This document shows positions 49,375 to 62,200 of a stretch of DNA of 64,000 nt, in pieces. This stretch comes from Sphagnum magellanicum (Eukaryota > Streptophyta > Sphagnopsida > Sphagnales > Sphagnaceae). Position numbers and translations under genes: made by a program. The notes beneath the pieces were generated by a model. The model was not told where the DNA came from, ran no database searches, and saw nothing but the letters and a program-made list of their open reading frames with translations. Numbering within the stretch: position 1 is the stretch's first letter; each line of letters opens with the position of its first letter. The stretch spans positions 5,491,390-5,555,389 of the forward strand of contig CM038911.1 in assembly GCA_021904315.1 (NCBI GenBank), in the 5' to 3' direction.

Positions 49375-52300
49375 CTGAATACAGGCCAGGTCAGCCTCTG
49401 TGATATGCAATATGTTGCTACTAAATTACTGTGGACACTGACCAATAGTAAGATAACTTCAGAAATGGGTGAAATGTTCTCCAAGATGTGTTTGAAGTCC
49501 AGTGCCTTTTCATTGCCATGTACAGGTGAATTTTAGTGTTCATGACTAGCATTTGATAAGTTGAACACGAGTCCTGTGACTGTCAAAACATTTATTGTGT
49601 GGTATATCAGTGTGCTTTCCTGTAAGATGGACCTATGCAACCAGTAACACTGAAGGCATTTTCAGTATAACTAATTGCAAATGCCCTTATAGGATGCAGT
49701 ACAGCACAATGAGACTAAAGAGTTGCTTGCTTTGCTCTTTGAATAGTAGCTATTCTCCCCAAAGGACATAATGGCCTGTAGAGTTTCAGAGAAGCCAGCC
49801 AGCTTGTCATGTTCATCTCCATATCTGCCATACCCACATTGACCATACCTCTCTATCTTGGCTTCACAGCTCGATTGCCAAAGTCATCTGATAAAGAAAG
49901 CAACAAAGGTTCAATGGTCCCAATAGTGTTACATGTGTTTATTGACTACATGAAAACTTGAAACAGGTCAGGAAATGTTCCAAAATATGCTGAAAAGAGA
50001 CCACGGACCTGGAATAGATTGGCTTTCCTGCATTGCTCAAGATGAAAAATGTTTCTTATGGCACCCTCACAACACAGATGTATCATCCGACAAACACATC
50101 ACAGATAATCCCATTAACTTCTGCCCCGAGAACAAGAATTATATCCTGTGTGAAGCCGTTTTCAGCACTTTCTAATCTGAAGATACAAAGCTCAATTGCC
50201 CATTGCAGAAACCTGCCACCAAACCCGGCTGTAACACATACTCCTATACCACAACCAAGAGCAAGTATTGATTGGTTTAAGATTCCAGATTATGAAAATA
50301 CATGTGTACGGGGAAGAGAGTCCCCTAACACATGTCACCAGTTGGGGCCTCTTCTTCATCTTACAGTTGAGATTGAGACATGAGACCTGATCAGGATGGT
50401 GCTTTCCAGGATTTGAAGCTCTTTTTTTGCCATGGTTCTTCCAGATTCAATGGCTGGTTATAGTTGTCCTCAACAACACTTACACTACACCTACTGGCAG
50501 TGCTGCTGCCCAGGCCTGCTGAGTATGTACTCATTGCTTTGTGACTGCTGCTAGGGCTTCTTGGGTTCTCACTCTTGAATTCACCCACACCTGTTTCCTC
50601 AGTTCAACCCTTATCTCCAAATAGAGGAATCTGATTACCCATTCCTCAGAATGAGATACCTGTACATTCTGACAATAAAGAAAATCCCGCAGAACCAAAC
50701 TTCAGTGAAAAAAGAAAAAGAGACTCTAAAAACCAGAATTTGCTTAAAATCGAACTGGGGTTTTGAGAAACTTTGGCAGAAGAAGTACATGCTGACTTCA
50801 TCAGTTGAATACACTGAGTACAATTCACAACATCAACCCAAGTATGGAGTTCCTCCCACAAATCCAGAAGTAATGGGAAGACTCAGCCATGCTGTTGGCA
50901 ACCACACCAAGCATGAAGGTAAGGAAAACCTGGAGAAGAAAACTAAAGAGAAGTGAGTGCAACAAATAAAACTGAAAACATGAAAGAAAAAAGAAAGGGA
51001 GAGAAAGGGAGAGAAAGGGAGAGAAAGGGAAAGAGAACACCCACTGAAATATTTTTAAATCATTTACAATTTTGCCAACAAGATGGCCTCAAAAAGCTCC
51101 CCACTTAGAAGCAACAAGCTCTTGAAAGAACCATTACAGCTGTCAAAGGCTGCAAATCCAAGGTCAAATCTCTATAACTGCAAGACTTCATCTCAACAGA
51201 AATATGGAAGATGGTAACCTTTGTTATAAAAAAGGTAGAAGACAGAAAAGAAGTGGACTCAACAGTTCAACAACAGACCCTTTCCAGCCTATAAAATTGA
51301 TCTTAATAATTTTGCAATTGGCAATTCCCAAACTGAAAGAATCAAAATGATTCTACAAATCATATTAAGAACTATATTGTGACTGATAATAATTATGAGG
51401 AAATATCTTTGTAAGAACTGGGAATTTCTCCACACATAACATGTCAATAGAATTGTGGAGTGCAAGATAAAAAGACTACCTGTAGAGATTTCAAATGTGA
51501 GGACTTATCAGCAAAACTAGGAATAAGAGGAAATCCAACCTTAAAAACAGGGTAAACAACTGAGTGGTTTGAACTTTGATCAACTGCAACAGTCGCACAC
51601 ATGCAGTAGCTTCAACAGCAACATGTGGTAGTGACCATATACAATATCATCCCTGCTGACTTCATCGCCCCCAGAAGTGGGTGGAGATCATCATACATCA
51701 ACCAACGTATAGCTCAGTTGCAGTCACAAGGCTCACGGGAGAGGTTGGCCATGATGCTGACCAGCTCAACAAAATCTGAAAGAGAAGGAGATAACCAAGT
51801 AAACCAAGAGGAAAGAAGAAAAACAAACCAAAAAGAAAAAAAACCAAAAAATGAAAGAGAATAAAAATAAACAAGTCAGAGAACTGTCAGAGGATCATCT
51901 TTCAAGGCCAAATGGGTTTTTCAAAAGCTCCCCAAGCAGGAACAATTGTTTACAATGATAATAACAAACCTTTTGACTTTTAGCTTATTTCTGAATTGTT
52001 GAAGTTGCAAGAGCCATCAGAAGTACACTTCAGGAGCATTTGGGGTATAAGCTCACACTCTTTATCCACATACATAACATTTAGGGATCTTAGGTACAAA
52101 CAAATCATCCAGACCTTACTAATGATAACACTTGGAAAATTGCATAGCCAACGCATTTATTGTGACTGTGAAGTGCTAAGAATGAATGGACTGCACGATT
52201 AGAACGAATTTCAAACCAATTGATTGCTTCAAAACTGACTGAGTGGATTGACCCTACAACCCAAATGTTCAATGTCATCTTGTTGATGGTGTCAGAGCTC

Positions 52301-53554
52301 TCAACATCAGGTGTGATAGTCTTTCTGTATCAAAAAGAGGCTACATCTTTATGGCTTGTGCAGGAGAGTGCAAAAATAATCTAAGTAACTTCAGCAGGTC
52401 CACTGGCATGTACATTTTGAATGATGTACAACTGTTTTATGGCAGAGAAGGTCAGTAAATGTGCACAGGAACCAATCCTTGCAAAAGGCACTGAATGCCA
52501 AAATGACTGCTCTTTGATTGGCCAACTAAAATGATTGGCCAAGTGGTTGCATTTGAATTGCCTCATTTTTGGATGAGGTTTAGGAAACAATTAACACACT
52601 ATTTTGTATGTGATGAATACTGCTAAAGGCACAAATATTTGTATGGGTGTAATTGGTCTTAAGCAACAGGCCATGCCACAAAACTCTATCCCCAGTAGAA
52701 CTCCCTGACCACAGAAAGCCCAAGAGTTGTGCTAGGGAGAAAAGCAAGGATAGTGTGTCATTTTTTCTTGGAAACAGAAGCAGAAGTCCTATTGAACTGA
52801 CATGCTTGAGACATGTCCATCTGCCATGTTCAGCCCCATAAAGGAAATCCATCAAACTTAGTATCATTCTCCAGCCATAAGCTTTGAAGGCCACATCATG
52901 GTATACGCATGTGTGTGCATCAATCTTTCAAAAGAACTTGAGTTTGGACTCCTCTACTTACTTGGGCTATGGCTCAAAACTGCCATAGAGTAAACCCGTA
53001 GGAGGGGCCCAGAGCATTATGGACCAATCAGCGATTTTAGATTTCAATGAGCTATGGCCAAAGCTCTCAAGTTTAAACCAACCACCCCTTAGCAGGACTT
53101 GATAGCCCACAATGCTATGCATCAGAGATTTGCCCCTTTGTAATCACAGGGCATGCCATAACACTGCAGGTGCGGGAATTCTAGATTTCTGAACCAGTAT
53201 GATCTAAACACAAAACCTTTGGAGTGAAATGTGAGGTGCTTGCCTATTTGCGTCAGAACAGATACTGTCACACATCAAACAGATAGAATACTTGTATAAA
53301 ATGGGTAATGTTGCAGGCTATAATGAATAGAAGAATGTCTGACCCCATTCTAGGTATATTGAATGTCCACACATGACCCAATTCTTGTTATATCTTATGT
53401 CACACATTCATGTCATTCAGAAGTAAACTAAAAAGTTAAGAAGCCTCAGGCCCTTGCATATGACCTGCCAGCTTATTCCTTATATATGAGAGAATGAACT
53501 CTCTTCATGGCCATTGTGAAAGACACCTAAGCTGTTGGAGAAGGTCTCCATAAC
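49375..53554. other. Intergenic or intronic DNA between MON1-like and NSF-like genes
   Basis: No recognised exon. A minus-strand open frame at 50,391-50,588 rich in Ser/Pro could be a MON1 N-terminal exon, since that end is poorly conserved, but nothing proves it. A 10-bp tandem repeat lies at 50,990-51,035. The remainder is unremarkable. Confidence 0.4.
50990..51035. repeat. 10-bp tandem repeat, about four copies
   Basis: The unit GAGAAAGGGA is repeated about four times in a purine-rich run. Confidence 0.75.
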
Positions 53555-56500
53555 TTATCTATTGATCCTCTGGAGGCACTTGTAGAAATAACCAAGCTCG
53601 ATTTTCTGGTGCAGATGTGTTCCTTTGTCCCCACCTTGAGCCGCCATATCAACCAACATTAACAATCTCTTGATTGGAATCTGAAACATAGAAAAAAACC
53701 TACAAACTCAGAAATCTTTAAGACCAGCAACTCCCAACTATGTGGTAACATTGGAGAAATGTGTAGGCCTTTGGATAAGCATTCTATTTCAAGTGCAAGA
53801 CTTAACAGACTCACTGAGAAAGACTTGAGATATTTCACAAATTCTATTTCTCCAAAAATGTAAAGATAACCAATGAGAGCACATACCTCCTCGCCCAGAG
53901 CTCTTACAGCATTGTCAACATCTGCTGGATCAAACACATTGAGTGCTTCCAGCACCTGCAACATGAAGTCCACCATGAGAACTCATATTTACCAATGCAT
54001 GTAACTGCTGCCTGGAACCGTGTTGCAACCACTTGTACAATGCCAGAAACCTTAGTCACTGATCAAAGGAGGTGATGAGCAAAGAGCACGAGGCAGTACA
54101 AGACACTCTGAAAAGCAGTTCTCTGTCTAGGGTCATGGTATATAAGGACATGGTGACTCCCTCTCAATCTAACTTTGACATTCACTAAAACAAATAGTTT
54201 GCTACAATCTATATGCTTTTCCTTCATAAACTTTCTGCAGCTGTATGATTCAAATAGACCTATGGATTTTTGAAGCTCTGCAAAAAACTATCAGCACACA
54301 AATCCATAGATAATGTGAACAAAACTGATGTGCAAGAGCAACTTGGACCACCTTCTGCCCAACAGACAACTACCTGCTTCATATATGTGGGGCTCAATGT
54401 GGGCACATTGAGATGGACATTAAAAGCATGCAGAAGCTTCATTGACTCAAGAACCTCCACAATAATGCTGCTGGTTCCTATCACCAACAGTTTGCTTCCC
54501 TGCCAATCACCAAAGAGCTAGTAGAGCATCCAACAAATTCCAAACAACTGCAATTTCTTATTGAAAAAATTGACTATGTTGATTTAAACTGACTGCAACA
54601 AGAAATGGTATGAAGAATTTTGGAACCTGTGGAGGAATCTTTTGGAGAAGATGAAGGATGGTTCCCAAAATCGATCCGGAGACACACGGTCCAAGAGGGA
54701 CATACTCAACCAACCTGCACATCTCAATAGATGTGTTTGAGCACATGAATGTTCAAGATTCCAATAGAGCACAGAAAATATACATTTGTTTAAAGTTTTG
54801 TGAAGATGACATGAATTGGTTGGGTGTGCATAAACTACCCAAGGCAAATTGCAATTGACATTGATAATAATTAAACAAAACTGACACACATCTATGCAGT
54901 CAATAGGAATTTTTTTTGGGAGCCAGAGTACTAACTATGATGATCATCCTAAGAAAAATTAACTCTTTGCTGCTCATCAATTTGATGACAAACGGAGGTG
55001 CCACAACTAGCCTTCAGGTCAATCCAAACAAATATGTTGTAATGGATAGAACCGCTGACATAAAGATAGCCAAACAATTACTCACCTCTCAATGTCATCC
55101 AGGATGATAATACTTCGAGGAGACTTATATGCATCATCAAAAACCTGTCATTGAGTCTCAATTTTAGGATCACATATCATCTGAAGTAACTCACAATAGC
55201 ACTTAACAAACGTCTTTCCAGGGACCCCAAATGACATCTGGAGTCATATGGTTGGTACTTGGTACCCAATGCTCTTTCATATTGTCCAGCTTTCTCAAGT
55301 ATTCATACTCTTATGTCCATGATGAGAAACTACTTGAACCCTGACTGTTTTCTAAATGGAACTGGGAGCTGTACAAAAGACAAAAGCAAGATTGTAAATC
55401 TGGATTTATGGAACCCCATGCCCAGGGAAAAAGGCTTGGGATTAATCCAAGGTTATTTAGTGTGGATTTGACAATCCTATAATCATACTTTCTCTAAAAT
55501 ATCCAAATATTATGATTCCACTTTTATTAGCTCTTACTTTCATTATTTATACAAATAATTTACACATTGCAAAATAAACAAAGCAAAAAATTAGATAAAT
55601 CATTATTCTTAAACACCTACCAAGGTGGAGAATGTCCTGTAATATTTAGAATCATTTTACATCAGAAATAGTTGTGTAAAGGTGAAGACATTAATATTTT
55701 TCAGGTACGAATAAATGAGAAATGTAAATTAATCTTTAATATTTGTATTTAAAAAAAATTCATTACAAAGTAAAGGTAAAGTTAAATTAATCTTGAAATT
55801 TTTCTTTAATGATCATTCTAATTTTCTTCAAATTTATGATCATTTTAATTTTTATTCAATGATCATTTATTTATGTGAAAGGTTATATTTAGCTTCACTT
55901 TGAAAAGGAATTTTGTAAGCATATGTGAAAACCGAAGTAAACATATGAGATATTTAAAAAATTTAGAATCATTTGAAAAATAATGTAATGTACTCTAATA
56001 GTTAAATTAATCTGTAAAATTTAATTTGTGCACCCCATTGAGAAAGGTTCTAAGTCCAGACCTCGTAAAACAATCTGATCGAACCCTCACAGTTCTCTAA
56101 ACCGAAATAGGCGCTGTACAAGATAAACGCAAGATTGCAAATCTAGGATTACAACTTCTCCCCTCAAAACTGCATGAAATTCTGTTTCAAAACTACTAAC
56201 ATCGAGAAAAATTCCAAGTCCGGACCTAGTAACACAGCAGAAATCTGTAATCTCTAAGACTTGAAGGTGGTTGCAGCTACCTTGGTAATGAGAGCACACT
56301 TTCTGGACTCTGGAAGGCCGATCATGTTCTCAGCAGAGACCTGTGCAGAAAACCCAATCTTACAGCAGTTACAAAGCATCAATGAAAGCCTCTTTCAATT
56401 TTACTTCATAGACATGTATAAACACAAATACTATGTGGGCAAAATGGAACTCACGATAAGGTTGGAAGATGCAGAAAACAGAGTGATCATCATAGTCCAG

Positions 56501-58797
56501 GAACCTAGAGCTCAACAATGGACGAAAGGCACGGTTTAAACTGATCTCACAATCTTAACGAATGGAAAACCACTGTCAATTCCAATCATTGCTGCCAATG
56601 CTGTCTTCCCACTGCACACAAGAAAGAAAATTGATACAGACAAAAAGTACTCCTTACGCTGGAATAGAGAATTGTGATGACTAGCTCTGATAGCATGATT
56701 AAGTCTCCACAACTAGAAACACCTCTTAACATGTGTAAATTGTGCCATTTGCTTTTTAAAAATATACAGTGAGAAGAAAATGCAACAGAAGTGAATGTGT
56801 CCTTGGTGCTTCACACATGGTTGAGCAAATCACCAGCATGGGACATTAGAGCATCTGCCACGGGTATGAATGTCTTGTAGCCTGGCATGCTGTAATGAAA
56901 GGACTGCATCCAAAACATCTAGCATGTACCTGCCATGAGGCCCTTCCAGGAGGCATGTGAGCAGAGGAATTCTCTCACTTTCCTTCAATTTCTCCACAAA
57001 AGTTTTGACAGTCGCTAGCACATGTGCATGTCGCTCTCCACAATCCAGCATCCCATTCAGTCTGTGATGATGGAACTGAATGAGTATCCTTGCAAGGTGT
57101 ACTGCTGTTACATTTTAGTGTAATGCTCACACCAAACACAAAGCAGAATGCTATCACAAGGACTCTAATAATTACTGGCTGTCAACACAAAACCGTGCTC
57201 AGAAAAGAAGTTGCAAGAGAATGGGAATAGCAGATGAACCTGAACAACTCAAGAGTGTTGATGGCATCATCAAATGCAGGTTTCACCTTATAAAGAGCTT
57301 CCAAGAAATCATTCATGGTCACTTTGATGATGCCAGACATTTTCCTGAATTATTCACAAAGAAGTAACTGGGATTAGCAGAATAGAAAGCAACTTCATGA
57401 ATACAAAGAGTATCAGCACCTTTTGATTTCTTGCTGCTGGACATTGTTACCCTTTCAGCATGTGCATGCAGTGATGCAAATCATCTTAGGACTTCACAGC
57501 TGGTTGTACAGTCTTGCACACTCTCAATTGCACTTGGTTGGGTTGCTGATACTTCTAAGAAGCAGAACGTGGTCCGACATTGCACTCTCAAATGTCACAT
57601 ACAGTAAACTCTCTCTAAACTAATATCCTTGGGACCGGCCGGAAGATATTAGTTTATGGAGGATATTAGTTTACACAAATTATATGGGGTGTAACAAAAA
57701 TCATTCCAGAACCTGCCAGAGCAGCATGGAAGGTCATGGAGGTTAGTAGAAGGTTAGTAGAACCATCGCAGAATACCCTAAACCTACAGAGGAATATTGA
57801 TAGCTTCTTCCAGCACATCTAGCTCTGTACTTTCGAAGGTGTTTCCTCTGATTTCATCGCTTTTTTGGTGCCATATGTATGATGTATTAGTTTATAAAAT
57901 GCTATGGGACCGGAGAAAAATATTGAATATCAGTTTATGGAGAATTATTAGATTAAGTATGAGGCCCGCCACGGGCGTGTGCCCGCATATTAGTTTAGAG
58001 AGAATATTAGTTTACACAGTATTAGTTTAGAGAGAGTTTACTGTACTAAGAATTCCCCAAAACATCACTCTTGGGAAAAGGATACACTTGGAACGTACGT
58101 ACCATGACCTGATACGTTTTGCGCTCTCCACCAAAGCTTCCAATTCTGCTGGACTGAAGTTCTTTGTTCTTGATGCTGCACAAACCACTGTGCTCAATAA
58201 TCAGCTCACCATTGCCTACAAATAGATTGCACAAATTACAGAGTCCTAGGAACAATAGATCCTCCGAATTTCACCTCCTTATCTTTGTTCTAAATTCCTT
58301 GAGGATGTGCTAGAGGAAAGAAACGCATCGAAGCTTCAACCCACAGACGACACTGCGAGGGGAAAGAACACAGAGCAGAGTACCAAGTTCTTCCACGCTA
58401 ACGTCCGCGCAAAGAAATGAGTTCTTCTTCATGTTGCTACATTCGGTGCTGAGGATTTGGAAGGCCTTTTTCTCATCTGGTGGTCCAGTTTCAAATTGCG
58501 CTTCGACACCTCTGAATCAAAATCCAGAGTCAATTCAGCACCAGATGCTACTGTACAAAGCCAAAGCAACATCTTTGGATTGAGATAGACATAAATGGCC
58601 CCCTCCATTCAAGATGCAGTTTTTCCTGTGTTGCACGAGCGCTACGCTCTATCCTAAAGATACAATTCAAACAAGTGCACTTGGTACCGTGAAGCAGTCT
58701 CGTCGAGCTGGAGTTCCTCCGCTGTGTTTGTCATTCCGATGAGCAAAATGTTGTCGAGAACGTCTGTCCAACAAGAATAATTCCAGAAATTGAACAT
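53555..58797 (-). CDS. NSF: N-terminally truncated NSF-like vesicle-fusing ATPase (D1 remnant plus D2)
   Basis: NSF is the AAA+ ATPase that disassembles SNARE complexes after membrane fusion. My exon model: 58797-58688, 58511-58384, 58175-58109, 57344-57240, 57061-56930, 56611-56551, 56340-56281, 55144-55086, 54714-54627, 54499-54374, 53955-53887, 53680-53555. Every junction keeps phase, giving 376 codons; full NSF is about 740. The D1 part begins only at the sensor-1 strand (NILLIGMTN) and continues with PPDEKKAFQIL and SRTKNFSPAELEALVESAK. The arginine-containing LRPGR-type motif expected after sensor 1 is replaced. D2 is well kept: LLTCLLEGPHGSGKT (Walker A), IIILDDIER (Walker B), RLVEYVPLGP, LLVIGTSS, IPIKRLLMLVDMAAQ and a C terminus FYKCLQRINR. 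No N domain or D1 Walker motifs were found upstream to the window end. The Met at 58,797 is the first after an in-frame stop; an unseen upstream exon could instead splice to the acceptor near 58,759. Confidence 0.8.
57602..58043. mobile_element. pogo-type (Tc1/mariner) MITE in an intron of the NSF-like gene
   Basis: This 442-bp element has terminal inverted repeats: left CAGTAAACTCTCTCTAAAC, right the same on the minus strand. It is flanked by TA on both sides (57,600-57,601 and 58,044-58,045). Internal words ATATTAGTTTA and GGGACCGG recur near both ends, as in Emigrant/Lemi-like pogo MITEs of plants. It has no open frame of note. It lies between exons ending at 58,109 and starting at 57,344, so splicing must remove it. 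Confidence 0.85.
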
Positions 58798-59280
58798 TTT
58801 GGTTGATACTTCTCTGCCTTAAAATGAGCGAGCTCCAACTCAAGTCTAATACCAAGGATAGGAAAGGATCCGAGCAATGAGAGCTTGAAGACATGATCAC
58901 ACTCAGCTAGAGCTTCCAGGCTGCAGTAAAAAATCGAGTAACGCAGATGCACAGAGAGTACCTTAGTAATCTGCTTATCAGCAATGATACGTCCACGTCC
59001 GTTCCACCCGCGGTCCTTGGAGTGTGCGGCTCTTTTCTCAAGCTTCTTGGAAAACGAGATTGTAGACTTAGACCCTTTTTCCCCACTTCCGACTGGCAAA
59101 AATTGAGCTAGGATTCTCCGGATCGTTCTGCCGAGGAATTCGATTTCTGCACTCTCTCTCTCTCTCTCTCTCTCTCTCTTTACTCTCGCTCTTTCGACTC
59201 TCTTTTTGTGTTGGACGTCGAGTTTCAACATCCAACATTGATTGTTGTATCCCGGAGTCATCATCCAAGCCGTTGAATCA
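58798..59280 (-). promoter_or_regulatory. Probable 5' leader/promoter region of the NSF-like gene
   Basis: An open frame crosses this region but matches no NSF domain. It includes a CT tract at 59,152-59,179, which is GA in the sense of the gene, resembling the leader of the TFIIIC gene. A promoter or leader role is inferred from position and composition. Confidence 0.35.
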
Positions 59281-62200
59281 GATCGACGATCACCACACCA
59301 CGGCCTCGAGGCCGCGTTGCGGTTGGGCCTGATGAAAGATGAACATCATAATACACATGACCATGAACATGATAAACAACATTTAGTAGCAAAATCTTCC
59401 TTACTTGTCAATTGAATCAAGTTCTCTTCTTTAGCCATAGAACTTGAAAAAGCTATAAATCTTCTTTATTTTTCTCAAACAAGTCCCTTACACCAAGTTG
59501 AAGAAAAAAAAAACCTAAGAATGCCATAGGCAAAAAACATTAGATTTTCAAGTTTGTCTGGGAAGTGAAATTAGTTTTAATGGTAACTATTCTATCAAAG
59601 TGCTTTATAATATAATGTGATTCTTATTAATTAGTCATGGCAGCCCCAAATTTATTTATTTTCTTTTGTGATGGGCATCATTGATTAGCCCACCACAAAG
59701 CATTTAATCTAATGACTAGTCCAAGTTAAATAAATACATTGTATCCTTTTGATCCTTTTGAACTACAATTTACATAGGTTATAGGAGTAGAATCTAGGGC
59801 AAAGGATACGGACAAATTGATGTGCTATTAAAAACATGTTGGGAACTTAATAGAATACATTGAGATCACCACAAATTTTAATAAACCAACATTTCTTAAC
59901 CCATCAGCCCAAAAGGAAAAAAAAAAACTAAATTGTTTTGGTGCATGTTGTTCACTTCAGTAACAACCAATAATTTTTATGCTTGCCTTTGTTCTTTACC
60001 ATTTGGGCTTAGGCTAATGATGAATAGGGCAATAATTGTGAAATACATAACATACTTTATTTTCATTAAAATAAACCTCCACTACAATCACTTACATAAA
60101 TGGAATCCAATTGTATTTAAAGTTTGGAATAAAAATATTGTGAATGATTTAATTAGATTGGATCAAACTTTAGTTCAAATTTGCTACTTGATTGACATAT
60201 AACTTGTAACATTTTATTTCACCCCCAAAACAATGAAAGATGTGTGAATGAAAGACTTTTGTATTGCATAAGCTAGAAAAGGTGGTTTGAATTCACGAAT
60301 TTTTGGGTGGTTAATCATGCATGTGGTTTGAATTCAATGAATTATCCTTGTATACATAAAAGGAAATTCCATAGAAGGATGGTAGCTCTATGAAGAAAAA
60401 GGGGGTAAAATATTCAATGGGGTTTGGTGAAAAAATGCTTTCTACCCAACAATGGTTAATAGATAATGTTAATTTTTCCTTTTCCTTCACCATTTTTGAA
60501 AATGATGATTATGGCAACATCCATAATGTGTTTTAACCCTCCCACAAAAGTAGCTTATCGTCTTTGCAAAACATGTGGAAAAAGGGTTCAATTAGGATTT
60601 GAACTTTCAATTGTGAACTTTATAGCCTTTACCACTTCCTTGCTTCAACCAAGCACTATTAGTCTAACATTGTCATGTTCACAAAAAAATTTAAAACATC
60701 AAAATATCATTTTTATAATTTGGTGATGTTTACATTTGTTTAATTTACAATATTTGATTTCAACCAATAGAAAGGATTTTTGTGAAGATGTGACCCTAAT
60801 TCACCAAATTACAAAAAATTTAAGGTGAATTACCAAATTTTTAAAATATTTTTTAACAAATAGAAAAAATATTAAAGGATTAAAAAAATCATTTTCATAT
60901 TTATTCTATAACCAAAATTGGTTAAATTTCCTTTTGATTCCCAATTTGGTTAGATCAAAACTATTGAACCCTACATAATCTCCACCTCCTTTTTGTTTAA
61001 TTCATTTTTAATACATTTTTTCTTATATCTAATTGAAGGCCTTATTATTTGTCTTCTCCAAATTAATAGCCTTAAGATTTGAGGTTTGTTCCCATGTTAA
61101 AAGAGTAGTTGGTACTTGGTTTGTCAAGTAAAAATTGTTGATTTTGATTAGTAAACACAATATCGAACTTGGTTTGACCTTTGGAATCAAAACCTAATTT
61201 TTATTATTAGACCAAAAAAATTTGGAATTCGGTTAAAGATTTTGGAAAGAATTTTCATTGAAAAAATGACTAGAACTAAGAGTTATCCCAACTTGGTTAA
61301 TTGACCATTGAACTTATCCACATTAGTATTTAAGGACTATACTAGAAACTGGAACAATTTTTATTTCATAGAAACTAAAATTAAAATTAAAGCCATAATT
61401 TATAATGTAAAGCAACGAAAGCTATAGTTGGATTTCCAACTCAACTTCAAGAATTGAAACTAGAATTGAGAGAATTTTAATTTATTGGTCATGATCAAAA
61501 CCAAAGGTTTTTCATTAAAAAAAAAATTGGCCAACACTAGTTTATTATAATGTTATTGGTTTTGATTTTCCATAGAACCGTTGAGTTTGATTTTTGAAAT
61601 TTTAAAAATTTAATGGAGGCTCCAATGTAGTTTTCAAAAAAAATTTGTGATTTATAAAAACTTTAGTTGTAGCTTGACTTCTTGATGATTTTGAGTTCAA
61701 TTTGGTTTACAAAATTGAGTTTGGTTCCATTCATCATTTTTTGTTTTATTATTGGGTTACATCAAGGGTGGCAATGATCCCACAAGAGATTTTATATGAG
61801 TGATGATGATCCCACAAAATATTTAACATTAATGGTGACACGTTTTGAAGAAATTGTTAAAATAGTTTTAAAACAACAAAAAATTGCCTTCAGACATTAG
61901 AAATTTGGCAAGAATTCCCTTTTGATTAAATGCAAGTTGACACTCTAAACTTCATCCAAGACCATGTGTGGTGAATTGGAGCTGAAAACTCTTGATATGG
62001 TGGTTGCACCTCCCCATATGTATGTTTGAAGAAGAACTAACAATTGGCTCAATTAGCCTAATTCATGTCCTAGTTCAAATCACATTGTCAAATAAGGTTG
62101 TCATATATATATAGTTATGAACATGGGCCATTCACATTCAATATACCTTAACTTTTCTGCACCAATAAACATTAATTACCTAGTAACCTTATGGTAAAAA

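Noticed and set aside
58962-59100. Minus-strand text GGTDVDVSLLISRLLR, loosely like the D1 segment of NSF before sensor 1
   Set aside because: Its donor leaves phase 2 while the next exon needs phase 1, there is no start codon, and the similarity is short.
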